This document shows positions 1 through 6,763 of a stretch of DNA of 10,542 bases, in pieces; the stretch's first letter is position 1, and each line of letters begins with the position of its first letter. The notes below the pieces were generated by a model. That model saw nothing but the letters and a program-made list of their open reading frames with translations, was not told where the DNA came from and made no database searches. The position numbers and the translations under genes were made by a program. The stretch covers positions 1 to 10,542 of the forward strand of contig JAITWC010000184.1 of NCBI GenBank assembly GCA_031285485.1, given 5' to 3'. Source of the stretch: Alistipes sp. (GTDB taxonomy: Bacteria; Bacteroidota; Bacteroidia; Bacteroidales; Rikenellaceae).

Positions 1-9
1 GAGGATTAT

Positions 10-2064
10 TTAGAAGAACTTCGCCCTATAATCCTTAATATCGCTGCCGTCGTTGAGTGCTTGCAACAGGCGTTGCGGAAGTGTCGATTCGGCTTCGGCT
101 TCGATACGCACCCGTTCGCTGGCGTCGGTGGCCGCAGTATCGGCGGCGGCGACATCGACCGAGGTCACCGAAACGACATACACCCCGCTGAATCCGACCA
201 CAGGTTTCGACACGGCCCCGGCAGACAGGCCTGCGAAAACACCTATCGCGGCGGGCTCGACACCCAAATTGGTGTCGTAGAACACATTCGTGCGCAGACC
301 TTCCACGTTGCCGGAAGTCGCACCGGTCATTGCAGCGACTTCGTCCACCGATTTGCCCGTCATCTGCGCGGTAAGCATCGCGGCTTTCTTTTCGTTCCTC
401 AGACGCTGGAAAATCCCCTGCGCCACGTCCTGAACATCGGCGATACCGGCCTCACGCGCACCGGTCACGACAGCCAATACATAGTTACCGTCCATCTCCA
501 TGATAGGAGACACGACACCGGGCTTGGTATTGAAGCTCCAACGCACGAGTTCACGCGAATCGTTAAGCCCCATCACATTTCGTTCGTTCGAGCCGATGGT
601 CGCCACGCGCGGCGAGACCCCGGTCGAAGTAACGGCGGCATCGAATTTCTCTTTCGACCCGGCGGCGGCGGCGAGGAAGTCGCGAGCCTGACTGTATGCA
701 GCCTGTTCGGTTACGGCGCTCGGTTCCACGTTATACACGACGGACGCGATCTGCACTTTACGTACCGGCGCACCCTTGTAGGTCATCTGCACGACGTGTG
801 TGCCATACTGAGTATCGACTGTAAACACATCGTTCGCACCTGCGGCGATCGTGGCCTCGGCAAAAGGCTCCACCATCGTTTCGGGCGGAAACCGGCCCAA
901 GTCAATCATCTGGTCGATCGAATAGAGCGGAGCCAACGTGAAGATATCGGCACCACCGCGGATAGCCCTCACGAGGCTGTCTGCCGAAGTCGACCCCAAG
1001 GGGAGCAGAATATGACGCGCCCCTACCGAGTCGGGCAACATGCGTTCGGTGGCCACCCTCGACAGTGTGTAGACGGTACCATTAAGCGTCGGCCCAGCCA
1101 TTTCGCCCCATCTGTCACCGAAAGCGATCGCCCTTTGGTCGCCCATCAACTGCGCCTCGGTGTAGTAACCGGGATCGGTGCGATCGTGAGAGTTGAGCGA
1201 GGCATACTGCATGGGGTCTTCGGCGGCGGCAAACTCTTCGGCCAGTCCGTTGACGTGATCGGCAGCCTCGGCAAAGTCGGCTTCGGAGGGAGCCAGCGCC
1301 CACGACACATACTCGACGTCGCGCGCCGCACCTTGCCGGAACACCTCCTTATTTTTTCTGTAATAGGCCCGCACCTCGGCCGACGAGACTTCCACCAGCG
1401 AGTCGGCAATGGACGTGAAGGGTATCATGGCATACCGTCCGTTGTACACATTGTTGGCGGCGGCCACACCCTTCGCCACTTCGAGGTCGTTGACGAAAGC
1501 GCCGCCGCGAGCCAGCGCAACATATTTCGACATGCTCCTCTCGCTCACCATTTCATCATTGGCGTAGTCCCACATCGCGGGCATCATTCCTGTGGCGTCG
1601 GTGTCGAGCGTGGCGACGAACTGCGCCAGCATCATCTGGTCGACGGCCCCGGTGGTGGGCGACGCGAAGAGCGACTGGATTACGGGCGAGAGATAAGTGC
1701 CCTTCACCATGTCGATCTGCTCGGCCTCGCCGACCTCGATCCCGAGCCGTTTGTACCCCGGTTCGTAGGCGTAACGGCGGATGTACGAATCCCAGGTCAT
1801 GTTGTAAACCTGGTCGATCTCGGCAGCGTTCAACGACGAGCGGCCGTACATAGCCTGAATGACCCCTTCGAGGCGTTCGTGCTCGGCCACGAATTCCATG
1901 TAGTCGATGTTGTTTCCGTCGATCGAGCCGACCATGTTTTTCCGGCTTTGGAAAACACTGCTGGCGCTGGTGAGGTCCTGCAACAGGAAAGCGATGAGCG
2001 CCACACCGATAAAGATGGTGAGAATGAGCGCTCCTTTGGTTCTTAAAGTGTTGAGCGTAGCCAT
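10..2064 (-). CDS. ppiD: Membrane-anchored PpiD/SurA-like parvulin peptidyl-prolyl isomerase
   Basis: A 684-residue protein expected to act as a periplasmic folding factor for outer-membrane and secreted proteins, catalysing prolyl cis-trans isomerisation or acting as a chaperone. Residues 11-29 form one N-terminal membrane segment after a short basic start (TLRTKGA), so most of the chain should face the periplasm. Residues about 40-245 resemble the SurA/PpiD N-terminal chaperone region. The parvulin domain spans about 347-430, with ARHILL at 349-354 and YGTHVVQM at 420-427, both family hallmarks. Two weaker parvulin-like segments follow (about 505-535 and 605-635), each a 'F..kpG.vs.p....g.YV..v' pattern without the catalytic histidines. 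Length is close to E. coli PpiD (about 620) and to Bacteroidetes homologues (about 700). The ATG start at 2064 gives a proper anchor. It is the last gene visible in the block and is preceded by a 96-base gap with promoter-like sequence. Whether it is enzymatically active cannot be told from sequence alone. Confidence 0.9.
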   Translation of the reverse strand: MATLNTLRTKGALILTIFIGVALIAFLLQDLTSASSVFQSRKNMVGSIDGNNIDYMEFVAEHERLEGVIQAMYGRSSLNAAEIDQVYNMTWDSYIRRYAYEPGYKRLGIEVGEAEQIDMVKGTYLSPVIQSLFASPTTGAVDQMMLAQFVATLDTDATGMMPAMWDYANDEMVSERSMSKYVALARGGAFVNDLEVAKGVAAANNVYNGRYAMIPFTSIADSLVEVSSAEVRAYYRKNKEVFRQGAARDVEYVSWALAPSEADFAEAADHVNGLAEEFAAAEDPMQYASLNSHDRTDPGYYTEAQLMGDQRAIAFGDRWGEMAGPTLNGTVYTLSRVATERMLPDSVGARHILLPLGSTSADSLVRAIRGGADIFTLAPLYSIDQMIDLGRFPPETMVEPFAEATIAAGANDVFTVDTQYGTHVVQMTYKGAPVRKVQIASVVYNVEPSAVTEQAAYSQARDFLAAAAGSKEKFDAAVTSTGVSPRVATIGSNERNVMGLNDSRELVRWSFNTKPGVVSPIMEMDGNYVLAVVTGAREAGIADVQDVAQGIFQRLRNEKKAAMLTAQMTGKSVDEVAAMTGATSGNVEGLRTNVFYDTNLGVEPAAIGVFAGLSAGAVSKPVVGFSGVYVVSVTSVDVAAADTAATDASERVRIEAEAESTLPQRLLQALNDGSDIKDYRAKFF

Positions 2065-2088
2065 ATTATTAATTACGAATTAGTTTTC

Positions 2089-2117
2089 TGTCATTCCGAA
2101 CGCATGTGAGGAATTTA
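2089..2117. repeat. Dispersed-repeat-like imperfect palindrome in the 5' leader
   Basis: The plus strand carries TGTCATTCCGAACGC followed by ATGTGAGGAATTTA. ATTCC (2093-2097) and GGAAT (2110-2114) are inverted, with partial pairing inside. From memory, 'GTCATTCCGA-x-CG...GAGGAATCT' sequences are common interspersed palindromes between genes in Bacteroidetes; I cannot check this here. It lies in the predicted leader of the isomerase mRNA, about 25 bases above its ATG. Confidence 0.45.
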
Positions 2118-2122
2118 CCTTC

Positions 2123-2136
2123 AAATAGCGCTATTT
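2123..2136. repeat. Perfect 14-bp palindrome at the predicted transcript start
   Basis: AAATAGCGCTATTT is a perfect self-complementary 14-mer in the gap between the CNNM gene and the isomerase gene. It begins where transcription from the candidate -7 box at 2143-2150 would start. This position would suit an operator for a dimeric regulator. As RNA it would form only a short, weak stem, so it is not a good terminator. It may be chance in AT-rich DNA. Confidence 0.5.
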
Positions 2137-2142
2137 AGCTGG

Positions 2143-2150
2143 CAAATGTA
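2143..2150 (-). promoter_or_regulatory. Candidate -7 box before the isomerase gene
   Basis: TACATTTG on the minus strand fully matches TAnnTTTG. The ten bases ggcaaatgta (plus strand, 2141-2150) are identical to those at the other candidate promoter (5401-5410), and each sits just past the stop of the preceding gene. No convincing TTTG is found 19-21 bases upstream, where the sequence is GC-rich coding DNA, so the call rests on the -7 box alone. A start near 2137 would give a leader of about 70 bases, beginning with the palindrome at 2123-2136. Confidence 0.35.
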
Positions 2151-2160
2151 GCAAAAATAT

Positions 2161-3390
2161 TTAGATAATCCGCACCCGCGCAAGTTCAATTCTCGACGAC
2201 GTGCGCCTCAGCACCTTCACCTCGTGCCGCCCCCCGAGCGTTATCACCTCGCCCTGCGGCGGAATATCTTCGTAACCTCGAATGATGTATCCTGCCAGCG
2301 TGTCGTACTCATCGCTCTCCGGAATGCCAAGATCGTACTTCTCATTGAGGTAGTCCACCTCCAACCAACACGACAACACCCATTCGCGGTTGCCAACCGC
2401 TTTTTCGACACTCTCGGGCACATCGTGTTCGTCCTCAATCTCGCCGAATATCTCCTCCAGGATATCTTCGAGCGACACTACCCCGGCCGTTCCGCCGAAC
2501 TCGTCGATCACCACCGCGATCCACCCGTGTCGCTTTATCAGGTCGTTCATCAACTCCTGCGCGGGCATGGTTTCGGGTACATAGTCCACCTTTTTCATCG
2601 CCTCGTGAATCGTGGCTGGCTGTCCGAAAAGGCTTTTGACGCCCACATAACCTATGATGTTGTCGATCGATCCCTCCCACACGAATATCCTCGAATACTG
2701 TGTGTCGACGAACCGCCGCGTCAGCTCCTCAATGGATTCGTCCACATCTATCGCCTCCACGTTGATCCTCTGCACCATGCAATCCCTAACCAGCAGATCG
2801 GTGAAGTCCAACGCTCTCTGGAAGAGTTTCACCTCGTGCCTCGGGTCTTCACCATCGCTCTCCTCCACGAGGCTCACGAGCTCGGCACGGCTGTACAACT
2901 CGGTGGTCTCGGTGCTCGCCCTGCCCCCGAACAGGCGAATAGCTCCGCTCGACATCAGCGTTGTGAGCCGCGCCACGGGCCACAGCACGATATAAAATAC
3001 CCACACGGGAAAGGAGAACGTGCGGAACCAGAAATTAGGATTTTTCAGCACCAGCGACTTGGGAATATACTCCCCGAGAAAGATAATGACGACCATCGCC
3101 ACGAGTGTCTCCACCACCACCGAACTGTGGCCGGTGAGCGTTTGCAGTAACGCCGACACGGCCAGCGAGTAGATCACCAACACGATGTTGTTGCCCACCA
3201 GCATGGTGGTTATGTACTGTCCGACGCACCGGGTGAAAAGCCCCGCCGCGTAATCGAAAAAACCGCTGCCCCGCCGGTCGATCTCCAGCCGCAGTTTGTT
3301 GGCCCCGGTGAATGCGATTTCCATCCCCGAAAAAAACGCCGACAGCACTAACATCACTGCGATCACCCCGCAAGCCTCCCACACACTCAT
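2161..3390 (-). CDS. CNNM/CBS-domain membrane protein (CorC/HlyC family, GldE-like)
   Basis: A 409-residue integral membrane protein of the family once called hemolysin C or CorC, now linked to magnesium and other cation transport. Hydrophobic segments at about 4-26, 60-85, 92-112 and 124-148 make up the N-terminal CNNM (DUF21) domain, which includes the typical 'FFSGMEIAFTGANKLRLE' stretch (19-36) and GEYIPKSL (106-113). Two CBS motifs follow at about 202-255 and 262-318, the second ending in DEFGGTAGVVSLEDILEE (296-313), the strongest family signature. Residues about 330-409 form the small C-terminal CorC/HlyC domain. CBS pairs usually bind adenosine nucleotides and regulate the membrane part. 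In Bacteroidetes a paralogue, GldE, is tied to gliding and secretion, but nothing here points to gliding. The ATG start overlaps the lptC stop as ATGA, implying translational coupling. The exact substrate is unknown and 'hemolysin' should not be read literally. Confidence 0.93.
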   Translation of the reverse strand: MSVWEACGVIAVMLVLSAFFSGMEIAFTGANKLRLEIDRRGSGFFDYAAGLFTRCVGQYITTMLVGNNIVLVIYSLAVSALLQTLTGHSSVVVETLVAMVVIIFLGEYIPKSLVLKNPNFWFRTFSFPVWVFYIVLWPVARLTTLMSSGAIRLFGGRASTETTELYSRAELVSLVEESDGEDPRHEVKLFQRALDFTDLLVRDCMVQRINVEAIDVDESIEELTRRFVDTQYSRIFVWEGSIDNIIGYVGVKSLFGQPATIHEAMKKVDYVPETMPAQELMNDLIKRHGWIAVVIDEFGGTAGVVSLEDILEEIFGEIEDEHDVPESVEKAVGNREWVLSCWLEVDYLNEKYDLGIPESDEYDTLAGYIIRGYEDIPPQGEVITLGGRHEVKVLRRTSSRIELARVRII

Positions 3391-4031
3391 CGCTCCGCGG
3401 TTAATGAATCGACCCGTGTCTCAGGACTCTCCTCGTGCAAAGGAGGCGTGGCAGCCGTCGAATCGGCAGTAGGCTCCGCAGCAGCAACATGAACAGTCCC
3501 GGTAACGCCCAAAAAAGTCCACCGGCTGAAATCGTCGGCTGCCTCAAATCCAACGCCATACAACACGTCGCCATCCTGCTCCACCTTGCAGTCGACGTTC
3601 GAGTATATCTTTTTGATCTTCCGATCCCACCTCAACTGCTGTGTGTATAGTTTCTGCCCGTCCTCGCCTTCCACAACAACGTTGCCGTTCAACTCCCACA
3701 GGTCGCGTTCCGTCCAATGCAGCGCATAGTCGGCCACCACGCTCGACGCGGGCATCCCGAGCGAGTCGAAACCGATGGCCTCTATTCCGCGGGTGTACTC
3801 CTCGTATGCGGGCTTAGCGTACTCATACTCCTCGCGCAGTGACGCTCTCATAAGTTGTTTCTTCACCCCGTTCTCCGACTGCAACGACTCCATGTCGCGC
3901 ACCGTTCGCGAAACGATCTTCTCGTCGTCCAAATCGGTGGTCTTCAGGGTGTCCTCACACGACATAAGCGAGATAGCACCCCCCACAAAGAGGAGTGCTA
4001 CCATTAAACCGCTATGACGAAACTGTTTCAA
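3387..4031 (-). CDS. lptC: LptC-like LPS export lipoprotein, TTG start
   Basis: A 214-residue protein matching the Bacteroidetes form of LptC, the periplasmic component that receives lipopolysaccharide from the LptBFG transporter and passes it to LptA. Residues 1-24 look like a lipoprotein signal with lipobox LMSC and cysteine at 25, followed by acidic E26-D27. The LptC-type beta-rich region lies at about 97-180, including LWELNGNVVVEGEDGQ (111-126) and LYTQQLRWDRKIKKIYS (128-144), a pattern strongly typical of the family. Residues 181-214 form a low-complexity tail rich in A, T, P, S and E. The start is TTG at 4031: an in-frame TGA lies directly upstream, and the next ATG (residue 10) would remove the basic K2-R5-H6 part of the signal. 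Ten bases separate it from the TPR gene and it overlaps the CNNM gene by four. Confidence is high for the family, moderate for the exact start. Confidence 0.87.
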   Translation of the reverse strand: MKQFRHSGLMVALLFVGGAISLMSCEDTLKTTDLDDEKIVSRTVRDMESLQSENGVKKQLMRASLREEYEYAKPAYEEYTRGIEAIGFDSLGMPASSVVADYALHWTERDLWELNGNVVVEGEDGQKLYTQQLRWDRKIKKIYSNVDCKVEQDGDVLYGVGFEAADDFSRWTFLGVTGTVHVAAAEPTADSTAATPPLHEESPETRVDSLTAER

Positions 4032-4041
4032 TCAAAAATCT

Positions 4042-5367
4042 TTAGCGTGAACGCACGGTCGTACTGCCCGAAATCCATCCGCAGTTCACCGAGTAGCTTG
4101 CACCCACTTGGTGACCGTACATGAAAACGTCTTCGTTCGACGGGAAGTTTGCGCGGCACCTTGCCATCAGGTTCGTGACGGCTTCGAGTGTACCGGTTGT
4201 GTCGCCTGCGAGGGCTTCGCGGGCACGCGAAAACTCGTCGTAAGCCAACCACGACACGGCGGCCCTGTTGAAGTCCGAGCAACCAGCCTGTCCGCCGAGG
4301 TATGCGTTACCGAGACACATGTGTGCGAATCCGTTGTCGGGGTTTAGGTTGATGGCCTGACGTGCCGCGGCTGCTGCGGCGCTGTAACGGTTCTGCCCGA
4401 GTTCCGAGGCCGACACCCTCACGTAGAGATCGCTCTTGGCCGACGGATCGGTTTCCGATTCGAGTTGCTCGTTGAGATAAGGAACGGCCTTGGGGAACTC
4501 TTGACGTTTTTCGAACAGCGTTGCCAAACGGATCGCGATGTTCGACGTCGGTTCGAGTTTATAGAGTTGTTCGCCCACCGAGATGTAGAAATCGCTGTCG
4601 CAGTTCGCCATCGACATCAGAGTGAAAGCTTTTTTGAGCAGTTCCAGATCGCCCGGATTATCAGCAAGTTGTTTGGTGTAGAGTTCTTCGAGCACACCAC
4701 AGTCAGCGGCACCGCTCGTTGCGAATAGGGTCGTGAAACCGTCCCTCTCCTCCGGCGTGGCAGCAGCCATCATCGGCGCCAGTTCTTCATACACGATGAG
4801 TATCTCTTCGGGAGTCACTTCGACCGCCTTGAAACCGTTCACCATCTGCTGGAAGTAAACCAGCACCACATCGGGTTTGGCAGCACCGCCGGCGGCATCC
4901 ACAGCCTCCTTGTAGTATTTCCGCACGTTCGCTCCGTTGAGTGGGTTGTAGTTGAGATAGTCTCTCGCCTTGAGGCCCAGAATGTAAGCCGTTCCCTGGG
5001 TAGGATGGTTACCGAAATTCTCAACCCTCTTGTCGTAAATCATCATAAGGGTATCGACCAGCGCGTTCTTTTCGGCCACCGATGTCGCTCTCTGTATTTT
5101 GTTTCTGTACACCGTGGCGCCGTGAGCATAAATAGCCGAGTTAGCGGCGGGAGCGTTCTGCATAAGCGAGCGAACATAGACCGCGGCTGCGTCCCAATTC
5201 CTTGCGGTCACTTCGTCCGACAGCCAGTTAAGGTCTCCGAGATTTTTTCTTCTTTCCTCAGGGGTCGCACCGTAGCGCGGGTCTTCCAACCCGCTCTGCG
5301 CCATTGCCGACGCAATTCCCATCACCACCATCGCGGCCCCTAGAGTAATTTTTGTTAATTTTTTCAT
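4042..5367 (-). CDS. Secreted TPR-like protein of unknown function
   Basis: A 441-residue protein exported to the periplasm. Residues 1-23 form a classic signal peptide (MKKLTK, hydrophobic core, cleavage after AMA before Q24). The rest is mostly alpha-helical with degenerate tetratricopeptide-like helix pairs. The clearest unit is at about 312-358 (LYVRVSASELGQNRYSAAAA, then 'A...NPDNGFAHMCLGNAYL'), with further helical hairpins from about 50 and 225 onward. The C-terminus ends YSVNCGWISGSTTVRSR, and from memory a very similar 'SYxVxCG...TTVR' tail occurs in Bacteroidetes homologues. Seven cysteine-free residues separate the tail cysteine (429) from the TTV motif; other cysteines are scattered at about 223, 256, 351, 363 and 404. 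It sits between an outer-membrane barrel gene and lptC, which suggests an envelope-assembly or scaffold role, but no function is known to me. Start ATG at 5367 is fixed by the signal peptide. A candidate promoter lies just upstream. Confidence 0.85.
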   Translation of the reverse strand: MKKLTKITLGAAMVVMGIASAMAQSGLEDPRYGATPEERRKNLGDLNWLSDEVTARNWDAAAVYVRSLMQNAPAANSAIYAHGATVYRNKIQRATSVAEKNALVDTLMMIYDKRVENFGNHPTQGTAYILGLKARDYLNYNPLNGANVRKYYKEAVDAAGGAAKPDVVLVYFQQMVNGFKAVEVTPEEILIVYEELAPMMAAATPEERDGFTTLFATSGAADCGVLEELYTKQLADNPGDLELLKKAFTLMSMANCDSDFYISVGEQLYKLEPTSNIAIRLATLFEKRQEFPKAVPYLNEQLESETDPSAKSDLYVRVSASELGQNRYSAAAAAARQAINLNPDNGFAHMCLGNAYLGGQAGCSDFNRAAVSWLAYDEFSRAREALAGDTTGTLEAVTNLMARCRANFPSNEDVFMYGHQVGASYSVNCGWISGSTTVRSR

Positions 5368-5402
5368 TTCTTACAAAGTGTTGTAGTTAGATTGATTCGG
5401 GG

Positions 5403-5434
5403 CAAATGTACTAATTATATCTATATTTCTGAAA
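5403..5434 (-). promoter_or_regulatory. Candidate Bacteroidetes-type promoter before the TPR gene
   Basis: On the minus strand TTTC (5434-5431) is followed after 20 bases by TACATTTG (5410-5403). The known Bacteroidetes sigma-ABfr pattern is TTTG, 19-21 bases, TAnnTTTG, so the -7 box matches fully and the -33 box three of four bases. Transcription would start near 5397, leaving a leader of about 30 bases before the ATG at 5367. The -7 box lies directly after the stop codon of the barrel gene. This would let the TPR, lptC and CNNM genes be transcribed separately from mfd and coaX. No terminator-like hairpin is seen in the gap, so read-through from upstream is also likely. Confidence 0.5.
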
Positions 5435-6763
5435 CCAGTAGTCATAATCTCCACCGAAAAGCATCACTCCGGCGCTCACCCTGAAGTAGTGTTCCTTCAC
5501 CAGCACCCCTTTAAGCGAGCCTCTCTGGCCATATTCTATCCCTATGGCCAAGTTCGAAATTTTGTCGGCCCTGAACGGGATATCGAAGCCCAGCGTGACG
5601 GCCCTTTCGTTCATCGGCACTCCGTGGAACTCCAGATAATTATTTCCCGTCCGCAATCCCGCTTTGTATGTCATCCGGTTGAAGAAACTCGCCGCCCGTC
5701 CCCTCATGTCGTACCGGTTGGGGGTGTACCGCCCGCCAATCTTGAGGACTCCGGTGTTCACATATCTCACCTGGTTCACCGCGTCGTAGGCATTTCGCCA
5801 GCCCCAGTACTCGTATATGTAGTCGATACCCATCGACCACTTCGGCCTGTGGAAGAACACCCCCACGCCAACGCGCTGCGGGATGTACACGGGAGATTTA
5901 TACTCGGCCAGCCTCACCGTGTCACCGAAGATGTTGCCCGAGGGAATGTGGTCGGTCACGTCCGAGTTGAGTTTCCCGCCCATCCGGTAGGTCGCTCCGA
6001 CGGTGATCCTCGTCCGGTCGCGGCTCACCGGCGAGTATTGCACGCCGAATCCTCCGAACATCCGTCCCACGTTTTCGTTGGTCGACGCGCTCACGTTGTT
6101 GTATTTCCCAGTGCCGGTGTAGGACTCTATCTCGGCCCTGTATGTCCGATTAATGTTGCCCCACATGTAGTTCACTTCGACCCCCAGCGAGAAATTTCGG
6201 AACAGTTCCCTCCCCAGTGCGGCTTTTGCCTCGGTCACGTCGCCCTCTCCGTAGTAGTAGTAGTGTACCACACCCAAGTCGGCCAGATACGACTCGTCTA
6301 CGGTATGCATCTTGTACCCCACCTCGCTGTAAGGCGACACGCTGAAGGCGAATCCTAACTTCGTGGCGATCGGCAGTGCAATGGTGACGTTGTTGAAGTT
6401 AAACGTGTTGAAACTCGTGCGCATCAGTTCGTCGGCGCTCCGCTGGCTCAGATACCGGTTGGTTCCGGCCAGTCCCACGTCGAATATGAACGACTGCGGT
6501 AAGATGCCGCTTAGGGAGGCTGGATTCGAGACATTGAGACGAATTTCGCCCGGCGTGTCGAATCCGGCGTTGCGGAAACCGATGCTCGCGCCGCCCATCC
6601 CGACAAAAGCTGACAGGGGCGAGCGGTTCAGGTTGCCCAGTCCGTACATCGTGTAGGGCGAGTATGTTCCCAACGAACTTCCCTGTGCCCTCACCGGCGC
6701 GGCCCACATCACCACAGCGAGGGCCACGCCGGCCATCCCGATCGTATATTTACAGATTCGCAT
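5411..6763 (-). CDS. Outer-membrane beta-barrel protein (OmpP1/FadL-like)
   Basis: A 450-residue protein with a signal peptide (about 1-26, cleavage after VRA before Q27), followed by alternating hydrophobic strands and many aromatic residues, as expected for a beta-barrel in the outer membrane. After cleavage comes 'TYSPYTMYGLGNL' (33-45), then GMGGASIGFRNA (55-66) and NVSNPASLSG (77-86). This 'SPYS.yGlG....mGG..ig......NPASl' start is typical of Bacteroidetes barrels related to OmpP1/FadL/PorV-type proteins. Aromatic strands run to the end (FQKYRYN). The FadL relation suggests a channel for hydrophobic compounds, but the substrate is not evident. The ATG at 6763 lies inside the end of coaX (14-base overlap), so the two are probably translated together. 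No lipobox is present. The family is well supported at the level of barrel protein, less at the level of FadL. Confidence 0.82.
   Translation of the reverse strand: MRICKYTIGMAGVALAVVMWAAPVRAQGSSLGTYSPYTMYGLGNLNRSPLSAFVGMGGASIGFRNAGFDTPGEIRLNVSNPASLSGILPQSFIFDVGLAGTNRYLSQRSADELMRTSFNTFNFNNVTIALPIATKLGFAFSVSPYSEVGYKMHTVDESYLADLGVVHYYYYGEGDVTEAKAALGRELFRNFSLGVEVNYMWGNINRTYRAEIESYTGTGKYNNVSASTNENVGRMFGGFGVQYSPVSRDRTRITVGATYRMGGKLNSDVTDHIPSGNIFGDTVRLAEYKSPVYIPQRVGVGVFFHRPKWSMGIDYIYEYWGWRNAYDAVNQVRYVNTGVLKIGGRYTPNRYDMRGRAASFFNRMTYKAGLRTGNNYLEFHGVPMNERAVTLGFDIPFRADKISNLAIGIEYGQRGSLKGVLVKEHYFRVSAGVMLFGGDYDYWFQKYRYN

Noticed and set aside
61..2046. Long open frame on the plus strand opposite the isomerase gene
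   Set aside because: Its protein is rich in H, R and G with no recognisable domain, and it mirrors a well-supported gene; such frames arise from GC-rich codon use. The same holds for plus-strand frames at 2224-3150 and 5489-6358.
2065..2160. Transcription terminator between the CNNM and isomerase genes
   Set aside because: No stable hairpin followed by a T-run is present; the palindrome at 2123-2136 has no loop and no T tract after it.
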